Assembly: GCA_033182465.1 (NCBI GenBank)
Contig: CP137322.1
Span: 2,604,001 to 2,668,000 of the forward strand
From: Sanghuangporus weigelae
Taxonomy: Eukaryota; Basidiomycota; Agaricomycetes; Hymenochaetales; Hymenochaetaceae
DNA: 64,000 bases
Direction of reading: 5' to 3'
Under the pieces are notes generated by a model. That model had not been told where the DNA came from. It saw nothing but the letters and a program-made list of their open reading frames with translations, and did not search any database. A program made the position numbers and the translations under genes. Shown here piece by piece: positions 1-12,281 of this stretch (positions are counted from its first letter, which is position 1; each line of letters begins with the position of its first letter).

Positions 1-348
1 TTCAGCATATCAGTAAGTACAGTCCTATTGACATGATAATAAATGTCACCGTCGAGGATATGCAAATCGATAGTTATATTTTGAATATAAACCAAGTTTC
101 TAGCCCTGTGGATATTCTTTATATCCTAAATGAAGATATGCATACTGATATTTTGCTTGTCGAATTTCATTTTCTGATCATATATCATCATTAGTTATAT
201 ATCTACTTATTTGCCAACGTTGCCAGTGTGTGTGCATGATTGTACAACGCGGTGTGATCAGTGCACGTGCAGTGTGACTAGTCACGTACTCGAAACAGCT
301 CAGCTCAAGAGCTTTTGCAGAATTGCATATAAGTACTATACTATCCGA

Positions 349-1120
349 ATGGCAGACAAAACCAGGTTTCATGCTTCTTATCAGTACCCGGACGGTGATA
401 TCGTGCTTCGCGCTTCAGATGACTTGTATTTCCGCATGCATTCGATCATAGTCAGACTTGCGGCATTGCCTCGGGTTTCTTCCGCCAAATGCTCGATAGT
501 CCACGAATACCTTCAGAGTCACCGACAGATGCAATTCCGCTCTCAGAGTCAAGCGCCATTATAGCTTGTTTAATCGACCTCATCTACCCGAGGGCTAATG
601 GAGAAGAGTCGGACCGTGCGGCACGCCTTCCAGATATCACTACATATGCCTTTGCATGGTCTATCAAGCGCTGCAGACAAGTACGAGATACGATGCATTG
701 GCTGCGGTTCGTGCGATCGCCATGATCTCTGAACCTCTATACGCTCAGCCACTCGGTTTATACGCGCTCGCGAGTCGGTGGAAATGGACCGAAGAGGTAC
801 GTATCGCATCGACAGCCACGCTTTCGCTACCCTTGCCGCGTACGTAAAAAAATATTTTCCTGCAATCCATGGATGCGGAAACCTTTGCAAGCTGCTCGAC
901 TTTCACGTATTGCGAAAAAAAGCGACCTCCAGGTTCTTCATATCGCGAAAGCGAAAGCGAAATCTCTATCGTTTATCAATGGAAGTACGGATGCTCGACA
1001 GACCTGGATAGGACAAAGACCGAGGCAGCTATGCGACTGTGGGACTCGATGTTACGCCATGTTGTGGCCTCCCTCGAAGCGTCCCCTCCTGTACAGGAGT
1101 TGCGAAAACACACCTTTTAA
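349..1120 (+). pseudogene. BTB/POZ-domain protein, apparently decayed
   Basis: The reading from the ATG at 349 gives the hallmark opening of fungal BTB/POZ proteins: DGDIVLRASDDLYFRMHS, about 18 residues after the start. The rest of the domain (SGFFRQMLDSPRIP, then PLSESSAIIACLIDLIYPR) continues in another frame from about 480. A third frame carries the region after the BTB domain (RYDALAAVRAIAMISEPLYA and PLGLYALASRWKWTEE, about 690-800). No GT..AG intron explains the frame changes near 460 and 660, so I read this as a decayed gene or one with sequence errors. Such proteins usually act as dimerising or ubiquitin-ligase adaptor modules; the partner is unknown here. The part after about 850 is too degraded to place, so the end is approximate. 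Confidence 0.6.
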
Positions 1121-1328
1121 TCCAAGGAGGAGCTCAAACTATGAAATCTTACTTGCCATAACTGTGGCCAGGATCATCCCTAACAAGATTTACTTTGTCA
1201 AACGGATCGGCGAGGTCCTTCAGTCTGCGAATCTTCTTCCTTTGTATAATTGGAGGGTATATGTCGGCTGATTTGTTGAACTATTATTTCATACTAATGT
1301 AAAATACAATGAATAAACAATATACGCA

Positions 1329-2453
<1,125 letters not shown>

Positions 2454-2528
2454 TCAATCACGTGCGATTCTATTCAACATAGCAGAGCGATATAAAACAC
2501 AGGAGAAATTGAATAAAAGATCTTTTGG

Positions 2529-3590
2529 TCACATTTCGACATCCATATCCATATCCATTGGCTCTCCTGCCATCTCATCTTCCTGATCCATGCTCACACG
2601 CCCAACCGTAAAGTCTCCAGAGGGCGTGAACGCACGAGCCTCCCTCTCATCAATCTCCTCTACCCGAACTTCATCGTCCCCACCTTCCCTTTGTCCGGTT
2701 TCATCTGATGACGAAGGAGAGCTGAAGACCGGAAGAGGTGGAGGCCTAAAGAGTACGAGCGCACCACCATTTTCTTCCTCGCCAGTCCTCGACACATATG
2801 GGAAATTCGCCTGTCGCTTGATGTGGTCAAGTAAAACAGACGAAATGCTGTAGTCCGCATTGGAGTCCGCGTGCTCCGATGCATCTGGGTGAGGCTCAGC
2901 CTCGGATTTGTATTCCTCTTCTTCAACTTCTTGAATTGCCTCGTCTAGATCTGTAATAACTATCCCTGTGCAGACTTCAGAAAAGCGAGACATTTCATCC
3001 ATGCTAGTCGACTCACTGTCTTTCTGGCGTTCGTACCAAGCTGGCTCAGCACTCTTCATACGCACTTCCGTGATCATCGGCTCGTGAAGAAGTTCTGAGG
3101 ATGTCGATAATTCTAGTTGCACGTCACTCCGGAATTCAGGTGATGCAGGTTCTTCTACCGCGTATTGAGGGAGAAGAGCGCTCTGTGCCATGGGACTGGT
3201 ACTCCCAGCAGTATACACGTACGACGCATCGGATACAGCAGAGAGCGTGGTAGACAAGGGCGGGGCAACCCAAGGTTTGTTCTGCGGATAACCAGCGTTC
3301 ACCTGGCTTGGATCCGTGTTCGTGTTCCTCCCATCAATATACATGCGCGCCATTCGCCGCTCAATGGTGTCACATCTCCTGCGCTTCCTCTCGACATATT
3401 CCCCGTCGCTGTCAACGTAGCCGGCACCCTCAGGCGGAGGAGTTGGGTAGAAGGTTAGAGGGTTCTCCTGATCGCTGTCGGAATTGCGACCGTTCTCTTC
3501 GTCGGATGAATCTGAGTGCTTCCGTTTGAGAGACGAATGGGAGAACCAGGGGTGTCGGATAGGATCAGACACCGCCCAGGCAGACATCAT
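2529..3590 (-). CDS. Uncharacterised acidic nuclear-type protein, 353 aa
   Basis: A single open frame with no intron. I do not recognise a named family. The N-terminus has DPIRHPWFSHSSLKRKHSDS, followed by an acidic serine stretch (SDEENGRNSDSDQE). Near residue 88 is a basic run, ERKRRRCDTIERRMARMYID, that could be a nuclear localisation signal. The middle and C-terminal parts are low complexity, rich in Ser, Glu and Asp, and end in a Met/Asp-rich tail (DMDMDVEM). There are no membrane segments or signal peptide. The sequence looks mostly disordered. The ATG is the first of two adjacent Met codons, and the gene is convergent with nothing nearby: DPM1 lies downstream on the same strand. Confidence 0.75.
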   Translation of the reverse strand: MMSAWAVSDPIRHPWFSHSSLKRKHSDSSDEENGRNSDSDQENPLTFYPTPPPEGAGYVDSDGEYVERKRRRCDTIERRMARMYIDGRNTNTDPSQVNAGYPQNKPWVAPPLSTTLSAVSDASYVYTAGSTSPMAQSALLPQYAVEEPASPEFRSDVQLELSTSSELLHEPMITEVRMKSAEPAWYERQKDSESTSMDEMSRFSEVCTGIVITDLDEAIQEVEEEEYKSEAEPHPDASEHADSNADYSISSVLLDHIKRQANFPYVSRTGEEENGGALVLFRPPPLPVFSSPSSSDETGQREGGDDEVRVEEIDEREARAFTPSGDFTVGRVSMDQEDEMAGEPMDMDMDVEM

Positions 3591-3834
3591 GAGCGGGCTT
3601 GCAGTTAAGAGCGCCAGTGTGGACTAGCAATAGTGATAGAGGTCGTTGATGCAATGCAGAGCTGGTAAGTTGTTATATGGTATGGTATAAAGAGGACGAC
3701 TCACGTGGAACTCTCAGGAAAGTTCCATCCATATCTGGTAATAATATGTCACGTGGTCTCTCTGTCATAACTTCGAGCTGCCAATAGAAAAGCACGAACA
3801 ATGGCTCACTCTCCATCACCCTTACCACATAGAC
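3591..3834. other. Intergenic
   Basis: Promoter-side space between the 353-aa gene (minus) and the first DUF6593-like copy (plus). No gene, RNA or repeat is visible. Confidence 0.5.
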
Positions 3835-4405
3835 ATGGATCACTGGGAGAAACTTGAGCTCGCGTCCTTAGATCCCATCGAATGACCATAATCAACCCCA
3901 AGGATTCAGAACGTCCCGTCCATACCCCATTCACGCTCAAGACCTATTACGATCTTCTCGGATGTTTCTGACAATTCTTTGGCCAAACTTGAATGGCACA
4001 GCTACTTGGGTGATAAACTTTAAGTCCGAGGTGGCGAAACGCAGAGCCTAAGTCAGTGGCTGAAAAACAAAAACTGAGGCGATGGAAAGTGAGTATCTTT
4101 CTTTTTCCATTGATCTTCGGATGTCCAAGGCGGCAATGCTTGCACTTGGATCTGCATTGCAGGAAATCCAGCTCTTCAGGTAAGCAACGTCCTCCAGTCG
4201 TTATACTTTGCTTGCTGAACACTTCTACATAGCTTTTCGGATACACCGATAGCTCAATGCCCATAGCCTTGTACAACCCACTTACGCGCCGCAAGAAATC
4301 CGAGTTGGCCGAGTCTAAGCCGGCTGGTATCTCCTCTCAGATCAGGCTATTCATAGTAGAGATGAAATCGTATTATCCGTTCTACTGCTTGGGAAGACTA
4401 AGCTG
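3835..4405 (+). pseudogene. DUF6593-like gene, tandem copy 1 (decayed)
   Basis: Opens MDHWEKLELASLDPIE and then hits TGA at 3883, but the next frame continues TIINPKDSERPVHT, which matches the downstream copy (RPIYT). Further matching pieces are LEWHSYLGDKL and RGGETQSLSQWLKNKN (about 3985-4074), GNACTWICIAGNPALQ in a short exon between GT..AG sites, and MPIALYNPLTRRKKSE (about 4257-4305). The order of pieces equals the second copy, so this is a tandem duplicate. At least two frame changes make it unlikely to be functional. The family resembles the small agaricomycete DUF6593 beta-rich proteins (W-H, DK, GGE, WL pattern), whose function is unknown. Confidence 0.6.
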
Positions 4406-4688
4406 ACCAAAAAGCTCTTTTCTGATCGTTTCGACACCGCCAACGGGTTTTTGAACGCTGTAAATAGTATACTCGCGTTCATCCTATAGTTCAACCAGAG
4501 GTTCTTTACCGGAATATATAAGGATACACATCATGATAATGTGTGTATCATCGATACATTCTAGCGCCGAGTTGATATTGCTACTTATATTGCCGAATCA
4601 TGATGAACACTGAGCGCAGTTGATGAATATCTGTCCTTCGCACATAACATTAATACCGTAAGTCTATCGGCCCCATCTCCAATCAAAT
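4406..4688. other. Spacer between the two tandem DUF6593-like copies
   Basis: AT-rich spacer with no open frame of note; it carries the promoter region of copy 2. Nothing else recognised. Confidence 0.4.
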
Positions 4689-5307
4689 ATGGATCACTGG
4701 GAGGGCCCTCATCTGACTACTTTGGACGCCTGCCGCACCACCATTGTGAGCTCCAAGAAACCAGAACGTCCCATCTATACTATTACCACGGACGAGACAG
4801 GCTTGAAGCTGGTCACGACCTTTACTGACGCCGCGGGAAACGCCTTCGCTGGTCTGGAATGGCACCTTCATTTCAGCGACAAGCTCGCCGTTCGAGGTGG
4901 TGAAAAGTTTAATGTGAGCAAATGGTTGAAAAGCAAAAAGCTCAGTAAATAGGAGTAAGTAATGCCTGTTATTTGATGTCTCATCTCGTCGTACAAGGGG
5001 AGCCTCGTTCACTGATGCTGAAGGACATACATGTACATGAATCCACGTCCACGGAAGCTCTGTCCTTCAAGAAAGCCGGTACCATATGCTGGCAATGTAT
5101 CGCTAACTGATAGTGTTACGTCCAGCTTTACGTGGACGACGATAAATCTACACCCATCGCACAATACAACCCTCTCAGCTATAGCAGGAAATCTGAAGGC
5201 ACCGATTCGAAGACAGCGAGCATTCTTCTTTCCGAACATGCCAAGCAGAGTCGCGATGACATCGCGTTGTCCGTTCTTTCGCTTGAGAAAGCTAGCAGTG
5301 AGCGGTA
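4689..5307 (+). pseudogene. DUF6593-like gene, tandem copy 2
   Basis: Exon 1 from the ATG at 4689 reads MDHWEGPHLTTLDACR, then PERPIYTITTDETG, LEWHLHFSDKLAVRGGEK and SKWLKSKK, followed by a GTAAAT donor. A middle exon near 5010-5060 aligns with copy 1 (GHTCT versus GNACT), but a TGA at 5038-5040 stands where copy 1 has TGG (Trp). The last exon, after ...TCCAG, reads LYVDDDKSTPIAQYNPLSYS and runs to the TAA at 5305-5307. The pattern fits DUF6593-like proteins of mushroom fungi, which are small, soluble and of unknown role. Exon 1 is clean, so the damage may be recent, or the middle exon may be skipped or differently spliced. Confidence 0.6.
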
Positions 5308-5635
5308 AGGGAGCCTCTGATGGAATGTGGACGTCATGGAGTCCGGTAAACCCAGCAGGTAATCTGTTTGCCGGACTTGCATAATATGGTTACGCGGCGG
5401 ATGCTTCAAACTTCGTAATAAATTCAGTAAAAGACCCCACATCGAACATCTGTCGAGATTGTACATCTCATGTGCAAGTGAGAATGATGAATTTGCATCG
5501 GGACGATACCGTGAATTACTGCACATGAATTTAGAAGAATCGTCATACAGAAAAAGAGGTGTCGTCAGCAACATGCGATCGGGCGCCCACACTTGCGCAC
5601 AGTGGTTTTGATGTAATGAATCGTGGTGACCGAAT
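5308..5635. other. Intergenic, 3' flank of RPS0
   Basis: No gene-like signal seen; it contains the 3' untranslated side of the ribosomal protein gene on the minus strand. Confidence 0.4.
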
Positions 5636-6572
5636 TTAATCCCACCCGCTCGTTGCCGGCGCCGCGTCGGCGCCCCATGCGTCTGTAGCCGCCGGCTCTG
5701 CAGCCCAATCACCCCCACCCGTAGCGGGCTCCGCGGCCCAGTCAAGCCCACCTTTAACGCAAATAAGGACAAAGATGACAGATAGGCTACTGCTTGTACT
5801 TACCAGACTCGAGTACGGCCGGATTGATGGCACCAGCTGCTGGAGCAGCCGCGTTACCCCACTCTGGAGCCGCAGTCTCTTGTTGCTCGACCGCAGCGGC
5901 CTTTGCTTGTGCCTCCTCTGCTTGTTGTTTCTCCACCTCCTCAGGGTCGCGATAAAAGAACATGTCAACCATTACGTCCCAACCATCCTTCGTTCGGGGA
6001 ATGGTGCCTCGAAGACGAAGAACCTCACGACACAGCAACCACCAGATCAGACCGACAGCGTGACGAGCCTTGTTGTTTGTCGGAATCGCGACATCGACAA
6101 ACTGTAGAGGCGCATCGGTGTCGCAGAGCGCAATGACGGGAATGTTAACGTATGCTGCCTCCCGGATAGCCTGGGCATCAACACGGGGGTCCGTTACGAC
6201 GAGCAGCCGAGGCTCTTTGAACGATCTAGTAATGTAATTCGTGAAGTTGCCAGGGGTGAATCGACCAGCAATTGCCTGAGCACCAGTATTCGCAGCGAAT
6301 TTGAGGACAGCACGTTGACCATATGGACGAGCAGATACAACGCATACGTCGTGTGGGTTTTCAACAGCGGCGATGATACGGGCAGCGAAGACAACCTTCT
6401 CCCAGGTCTTTCCGATGTTGATGATATGAATGCCATCCGGTCGTCGTTTCCAGACGTAGGGCTCCATGTGCTTATCGCAGTTTTTTGAACCTATGTGACA
6501 CTGAGCCGCCAGCAGAAGCCGAATATCGTCCTCTGTCGCGCTGAGCGCCGAAGGGAGTTTTGTGGACGCCAT
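5636..6572 (-). CDS. RPS0: 40S ribosomal protein S0 (SA, uS2)
   Basis: Component of the small ribosomal subunit, needed for 18S rRNA 3' maturation and 40S assembly. The first coding exon reads [20 protein letters not shown], then [48 protein letters not shown], the usual RPSA/uS2 blocks. The acidic tail is in a second coding exon after a GTAAGT..AAAG intron (about 5760-5810). It carries repeated DWAAEP boxes and ends in ATSGWD, as in other fungal S0 proteins. The total length, about 295 aa, is normal. The start codon sits directly after an acceptor-like TTTTACTAG, suggesting an intron in the 5' untranslated region. Confidence 0.96.
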
Positions 6573-6815
6573 CTAGTAAAATATAGTCAGCGGCTGTACA
6601 TAACATGGGAGACGATATCGGCGCAAGCGACTGCTATCTTCATATATGCTCCCTGCGTACAACTTTCGCGCATTATCCAACCGTTACAATACAATGTCCA
6701 TCCCAGAGCTATTCTTCAGTCTGCTAACCATCCATACCCTGTCCGACAAATCCATCCGTCCAGATCTCAAACACGCAAGCCAAACCCCAACTGGTCCATA
6801 AGATGCGACACTCAC
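6573..6815 (-). other. Probable 5'-UTR intron of RPS0
   Basis: On the minus strand a GTGAGT donor at 6815 and a pyrimidine-containing TTTTACTAG acceptor directly before the ATG at 6572 bound a 243-nt stretch without coding. Introns just before the start codon are common in fungal ribosomal protein genes. This is inferred from the splice motifs only. Confidence 0.45.
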
Positions 6816-7183
6816 TTTGTCAAACAGACTCTAGCGTCAGTGAGGACGATGAGGGCGAGTGTTCTGTCGTTGTAGACGGCGCAGAAGAACTACCAAGGAA
6901 TTCGTCGTACAGCTGGGGCTGTGCAGTAAGTCGCGTCTTCGATTCGCGCTAAGGCCTTGTCTCCATTCCAGTATTACACATCAACAATGAATCCAATATT
7001 AAATCACAAGAAATAACCAAAGCAAGTATCAGCGCGTATTGGTATATATAATAAGGATGGCGTAGTTAGGTTGGCAATCACTGCGGACCGTGGAATTAGA
7101 TACCGGAGCAGATAGATAGTTATCGTCAAGGATGAACTTTACAAAGGGAAGCGAGTGGAAAAAAATCTGCGAGACAGCAAAGT
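6816..7183. other. Intergenic, RPS0 promoter and kinase 3' flank
   Basis: No coding signal. It should hold the RPS0 promoter (minus strand) and the 3' end of the kinase transcript. Confidence 0.4.
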
Positions 7184-9357
7184 TTAAGTCGCAACATCAG
7201 CCGAGATTGCGCGTGTTCGCTTTGTCGGCGCCTCGTCGTGCATACTGGCGTCCTCGGATTCTCGAGAACCGGGTGCGCTCCTCTTTCGGACGTTAGAAGT
7301 GGATGCTTGCCCGTTCTCGTTCTCGATGTCCGTTCCGGGTGTCGACGACGGGACAGGTTCGGCATTGCCTACACCTTCAGCCGTCCCATTCTCACCCTTA
7401 CGCGTAGTACTGCCCGTTTCAGCTTTCTGTTCCGTCGGAGAAACAGGATCACCTTCACTCTGAGCATCGCCGCCAGTGCCGTTACCGTTATCCTTCACGC
7501 CACCAACAAGTAGTGGGTTCGGATCAGCCGAACTTGCAGCGAAAGGATGAAACGGTGTCAACTCTCCACTTGCGTCGAATTCCGCAATCTGCATTGGCAG
7601 TCTCTCAAGCCTCCGTCTTGGACTGCGACCCGCTGAAGGATCGCCTTGACTTGCTTGTGAACAGGGCTGGACCTCCGATATAGCCTCGGTTTCAGGGACA
7701 GGCGGAGCCTTGTCCATCTGGATCTGCTCGAAATTCCCGGTGATGCCGGTACTTCGAAGCTCTTGAGACGCAGGAGTCACATTCGCAAGCGGTTCATGCG
7801 GAGGAGGTCGTGGAGTGCTCATCATCTCAGTGAAGGACCCAGCATTAGCCATGACAGACAAGATGCTATCGTTTCCGGGATCGTCTAATGCTTCAGGTTC
7901 GTTAGCGGATAGCGGGGCTAGCCACGGATGCCTCAAGGCGTCTGTACAGGATAACCGTTCCGCGGGGTTCTCTTCCAAGAGAACATCAAGGAAATTTCGA
8001 CAATCGGGTGAAATGTTGTGGCTTTCAACGAGAGGCCAGTCAATATACCGACGGCGAAAGCGAATTGCTATCACTGATGCATCGTCATCGAGGAAGGGCT
8101 GCGAGTTGGCGATCCTTGAAGTATACAGATCAATCCCTGCATCCTAAAGCGAAAAGGAAAAGGGCTAACATTGCGAAAACGATGACACCAACACTCCAGC
8201 TATCAACCTTATGGTTGTAAGACTCCCTCGAATCCCGAAGTATGACCTCAGGAGCAAGATAGACCGGGGTTCCACACATTGTCTATCGAAACTCATCAGA
8301 TGAATCTAGCACAGACTATGCAAATGCGCACCCTAAATTGCGTCACGCTATCGACCGCTTTCGCCAGGCCAAAGTCAGCGAGTTTCAAGTTCGGCGGGTC
8401 ATCTTTCGTCATCAATATGTTTTCCGGCTTTAGATCACGGTGGGCTATGGACCTTGCGTGAATGTACTTCAAGGCTTTGCACAACTGGAATGTGAGGCGA
8501 CGTGCTTCGCCTTCCGAAAGCCCTCCACGACTGATAATGTAGTCCAATAGATCACCTCCGCCAACGTATTCAAGAACAAGAACGATGTTATCTTTTTCTT
8601 GGAAAGTAGCTTTGAGCTGGCAGATATTAGGATGACGCAGCGGTTCAAGAATCGCTATCTCTTTCAGGAATACGTTTGACGCTGGTTCGGAACTTGTGTG
8701 CAGCCTGTTACGACTGATCATTTTGATAGCATACAGCTGCCCGTCTTCGCGACCCACGGCTCGATAAACCGTAGCAAAAGATCCGCGTCCGATTTCGGTA
8801 CCTATGTCGTAGTACCGATTGACTCCGCCCTGCGGTAGCCCGTCAGCCAAGTAACGGAAAATGTATCTGTGATTATCGGGGGTAATGGCCTGCGAATAAG
8901 GACCAAAGATGATTTCATTTCCTTCTTGTAGCATGGCCGTCATACCGCGTCCGATTCTATTTCCATTGATCTGCAGTCGTAATTTCAACAGCCAAACTCG
9001 GTCAACAGACTGTAGCAGACGTACCCAGGTCCCATTGCTTGAAGTATCGCGTACCAGAACATTCCTTGTTCCGTCCCAGGCGAGGACACAGTGTCTGTTG
9101 CTGATTTTAAGAGATTTTAGCACCACGTCGTTTTCGTGACCGCGACCAATGCTGACGCTTGTCTTTTCTTTTTTAAAAGAGAGACGCGAAAGCGAGTGAT
9201 GGAAAGGCGTAAGGATGCCCCAAAGAGTGTCATCCCAGGCTTCCGGAACAACCTGGGATTGCGATGCTTGCTGGGTCTGCTGGGTTTGTTGCTCGAACTG
9301 ACTGAAAGCATATGGGTCGACCCCTGCATCGTCAGGGGGGGACTGATCATACATCAT
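7184..9357 (-). CDS. DNA-damage checkpoint kinase, Cds1/Chk2/Rad53 type
   Basis: Serine/threonine kinase of the replication and DNA-damage checkpoint. Domain order is classic. An SQ/TQ cluster has five sites in residues 19-36 and is a target of ATM/ATR kinases. An FHA domain follows (SIGRG at about 69, SNRH at 86, SSNGTW), then the kinase domain with glycine loop [48 protein letters not shown] and a last-lobe HPWLAP. A 54-nt intron (8971-9024) splits the FHA domain and keeps the frame open, so it is easily missed; removing it gives [15 protein letters not shown]. Other introns lie near 8280-8333 and 8110-8180. The C-terminal tail of about 230 aa is low complexity with basic KKR-like pieces (VRKRSAP, PTKRTR). 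It has only the one FHA domain, as in Chk2, not two as in Rad53. Confidence 0.92.
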
Positions 9358-9942
9358 ATTACGGTCGGCTGGGGTACTGTCAGTGGCTTGAACGCGTTGA
9401 GCAAGTGACGCGACTCACGGGAGCTGGACAATGAAGATGGGTTGCAGAATCAAAAGAGAGGACGCGCCCAAGAGTCCTTAGGAGTCCGTTGATATACTAG
9501 GGCCTACCTTGTGCCCAAAAAAGGCAAGAAGTGCCAGATTCGTTGTGAGGCTGTTATATGGGAAGGACGGGGACCTGAAAGCTAGTATCTCGTAATGATG
9601 AGAAGAAAGCAGCACAGCATGTACAGGAGCAACGCCGTAAACTGAGGAGATAGACGCTCGCCGTTGTCTTTTTCGCTGATATGGTGATGAGAGGAGGGAA
9701 GCAAGAGGGACAACGATCCCGACTGGACAAGGTTAAAGCTGAAAGAAAGACTTTGTTTGAAGCTATGGCCATGGTGGCTTATTTCAACACGTGACCTCGA
9801 CGCGTCTTGTTCTCGCTTCTTTTCTTTTTGATTTGATCATCATCTCTACCAGCAGGTAAGTGTCCATGTCCATCACGGATTCCCGCGCTCTGCACATAAC
9901 GCTCAAATAACAGTCTATCACCCCTATCTGATTTTGTGATTC
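9358..9942. other. Intergenic between divergent kinase and methyltransferase genes
   Basis: Shared promoter region. A GTGAGT motif at about 9418 on the minus strand suggests a non-coding first exon for the kinase. Nothing else seen. Confidence 0.35.
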
Positions 9943-11258
9943 ATGTCGTCCAAGTCATCTCCTCCTCGCCTCGTCCTTCTCGATGGCGGCTTGGTCAGTT
10001 ATTTTCTTCTCCATAATTCCGATCCACTTCAGATGCCTGACATCCAATTAGGGCACAACTCTCGAAGATGTCTTTAAAAAAAATATTTCTAGTCCTTTGT
10101 GGTCAGCGTCAATCGTGGACAAGGATCCTGACACAATTGTGCAGGCCCACTCCGCTTTCTTGGATGCAGGCTCAGATGTCATCCTCACAGCAACGTGGGT
10201 TCCCCAAACGAGACGTTCAAATCAGTTCTTAGAATAACTTCTTTAGATATCAATGCGCATTTGAGACATTTGAGCGCGCCGGTTATTCCAAGGTGGACGC
10301 CATACTTCTAATGCGCAAAGCCGTTCGTCTAGCAGCGCGTGCTAAAACCCAGGTCTCACGAGACAACAGGCCAGTTTCTATCGCTCTGTCGCTTGGACCA
10401 TACGGATCTACCCTGTCTCCACCTCAAGAATATGGTGGTTTCTATCCTCCACCTTACGGTCCGCGTGCATACACGGAGGATGGTGAAAATTTCAACGCTT
10501 TCACGGATATGAATGATGAAAGAGCCGCTACCTTGGCTCTTGCTGACTTTCATTACGAACGGCTCAAAGTGTTTGCCGACGATGGAGAAGATAGCGTATG
10601 GCCGCTCATTGATCTGATCGCCTTTGAGACTGTTCCTATCCAAAGGGAGATTTATGCAATACGCATAGCAATGGATCGACTAAAGTCTCATCTCAGTTCC
10701 AGAGGTTTGGCATACAAGCCGTGGTGGATCAGCACCGTCTGGCCCATGGATGCCAGTTACCACCCAGCGTATCCGGGTGGTGGTATCATCGCTTATAAGT
10801 GCATAGCACATGCTCTGCTATTCGGCCATGGACCTATTGAACATAAAGGTTCTATTATCGGAATGGCCGTCCCTGAAGGCATCGGTATCAATTGTACGCA
10901 TATCGCACAGCTTAATGACGTTCTCCCCAAAGTGCGGGGCTCCGTAGCTGGAATGAGGATTCAAAAGATGCCCTTCCTTGTTTTGTACCCGAACGGAGGC
11001 AATATTTATGATATCATGAGTCGTCGATGGATTCCCGAGGAGGAGCTGAATAAGGGAAAGGACAAGACATCTCCCGAGATGTGGGCTTCGTGCGTTGCGA
11101 CTATTGCCTCTGCAGAGCGAGATTCAGGTGTTTGGCAACAGGTGATAGTTGGAGGCTGTTGCAAGACAACACCAAAGCATATAGAAACGCTCAGTCGCAC
11201 TTGGAATTCTTCTGATTCGATGGAGAGGGATGCGGACGCGAACCTGAACGGGTCATAA
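9943..11258 (+). CDS. Homocysteine S-methyltransferase
   Basis: Transfers a methyl group from S-methylmethionine (or S-adenosylmethionine) to homocysteine to make methionine, like yeast Mht1/Sam4. Exons by eye are 9943-9993, 10052-10194 and 10247-11258, all with GT..AG introns. The protein opens MSSKSSPPRLVLLDGGLGTT and reads AGSDVILTATYQCAFETFE and LSLGPYGSTLSPPQEYGGFY. Zinc ligands are visible in the usual places: GINCTH, and VGGCCKTTPKHI near the C-terminus. The length fits the family. Upstream is the divergent checkpoint kinase. The next gene downstream is on the same strand but only about 80-180 bp away, so the two may be transcribed close together; they are not obviously co-regulated. 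Confidence 0.93.
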
Positions 11259-11335
11259 ATAAATGGTGTACGTTGCAACAATGTTACAGTAATGTTTGCA
11301 AATTGTACATACAACAATAGATCTTATAACACGTG

Positions 11336-12281
11336 ATGCGTTGGCTTAAGTCAGGACATGACATTGTAAAGCACCGACATTCACCACAAAAGCTCGCTCC
11401 GTTACAAGGCAGGAGGATCTTGTGCTTGTGCTCTCATGGAGAATACTCAGGAACAGGTACGTGCCCTCTCTACGCTTTCGCAGTCGTGGGACTGATACAA
11501 AGAAAGAAACGGATAAGCAGCCTTCTCTTGTCTGCGTCTGCGACAGATATATCCAAGTACAACTCTGCTACGCAGCATCCATTTCTTGAAGCCGCGCGAG
11601 CAGGGTCGCTTGACGGAAGACTGCTATCTCTTTGGCTCTCGCAAGACCGCATATATGCAGCTCATGCTTATCCCCGTTTCATTGGTTCACTCATTGCGAA
11701 GATTCCATTCGCTTCTCACCACACCATCGATAGCGAAACGGAAGCATGGAATCAACGTATCCTATCTGTTCTGTCATACTCTCTTCAGAACGTTGTTCGG
11801 GAGGCACGTTTCTTCCTAGATACCGCCCAGAAGTACGGCCTTGATTTGGGATGCTGGAAGGAGCGTGCAGCGACGAAGGCATATTGTGCCGAGATGGCAC
11901 ATGTAGCCAGTTGGGCGAGTCTTGAGGAAGGTCTCGTCTTTCTCTGGGCTATGGAGAAGGTACGTCTCGTATTTCGTTCAAGCCATGTCGATATGTTGAA
12001 TTATCGCGCAGCTTTATCTAGATTCATGGGCTTTCGTCTCTGGTGGTTTATCAAAGCAAGGAGACTCTCGAGACATCGCGTCACACGCGGTCAGGGAGTT
12101 CGCCAGTAATTGGACAAACGAGGAATTCGTAAATTTCGTAGATGATCTACGTAGCATCGTGGATTGTCTCAATATTGAGGTAGGATCGGAACTCTGGAAG
12201 CGTGTGCAGAGCGTATGGGACAGGGTGATAGAGCTTGAGATAGATTTTTGGCCCGAATCAGGAGAAGAGAACCAGGTGTGA
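11336..12281 (+). CDS. TenA/THI-4 family protein (heme-oxygenase-like fold)
   Basis: The core reads ISKYNSATQHPFLEAAR, LLSLWLSQDRIYAAHAYPRF and IGSLIAKIPF, typical of TenA/Thi-4 proteins that salvage thiamine pyrimidine (aminopyrimidine aminohydrolase or thiaminase II). After an intron (GTACGT near 11960 to GCAG near 12010) the frame continues LYLDSWAFVSGGLSKQGDSR and ends at the TGA at 12279-12281 (GEENQV). Many fungal members lack the catalytic cysteine and have no proven activity, so the exact substrate is uncertain. The start is also uncertain. The long open frame from 11336 has an odd N-terminus, and the ATG at about 11436 with a splice into the core is an alternative. Confidence 0.8.

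Noticed and set aside
11336-11435. The first 33 codons of the long TenA frame as real protein
   Set aside because: They do not resemble the family N-terminus and contain an intron-like GTACGT; the start is left open.
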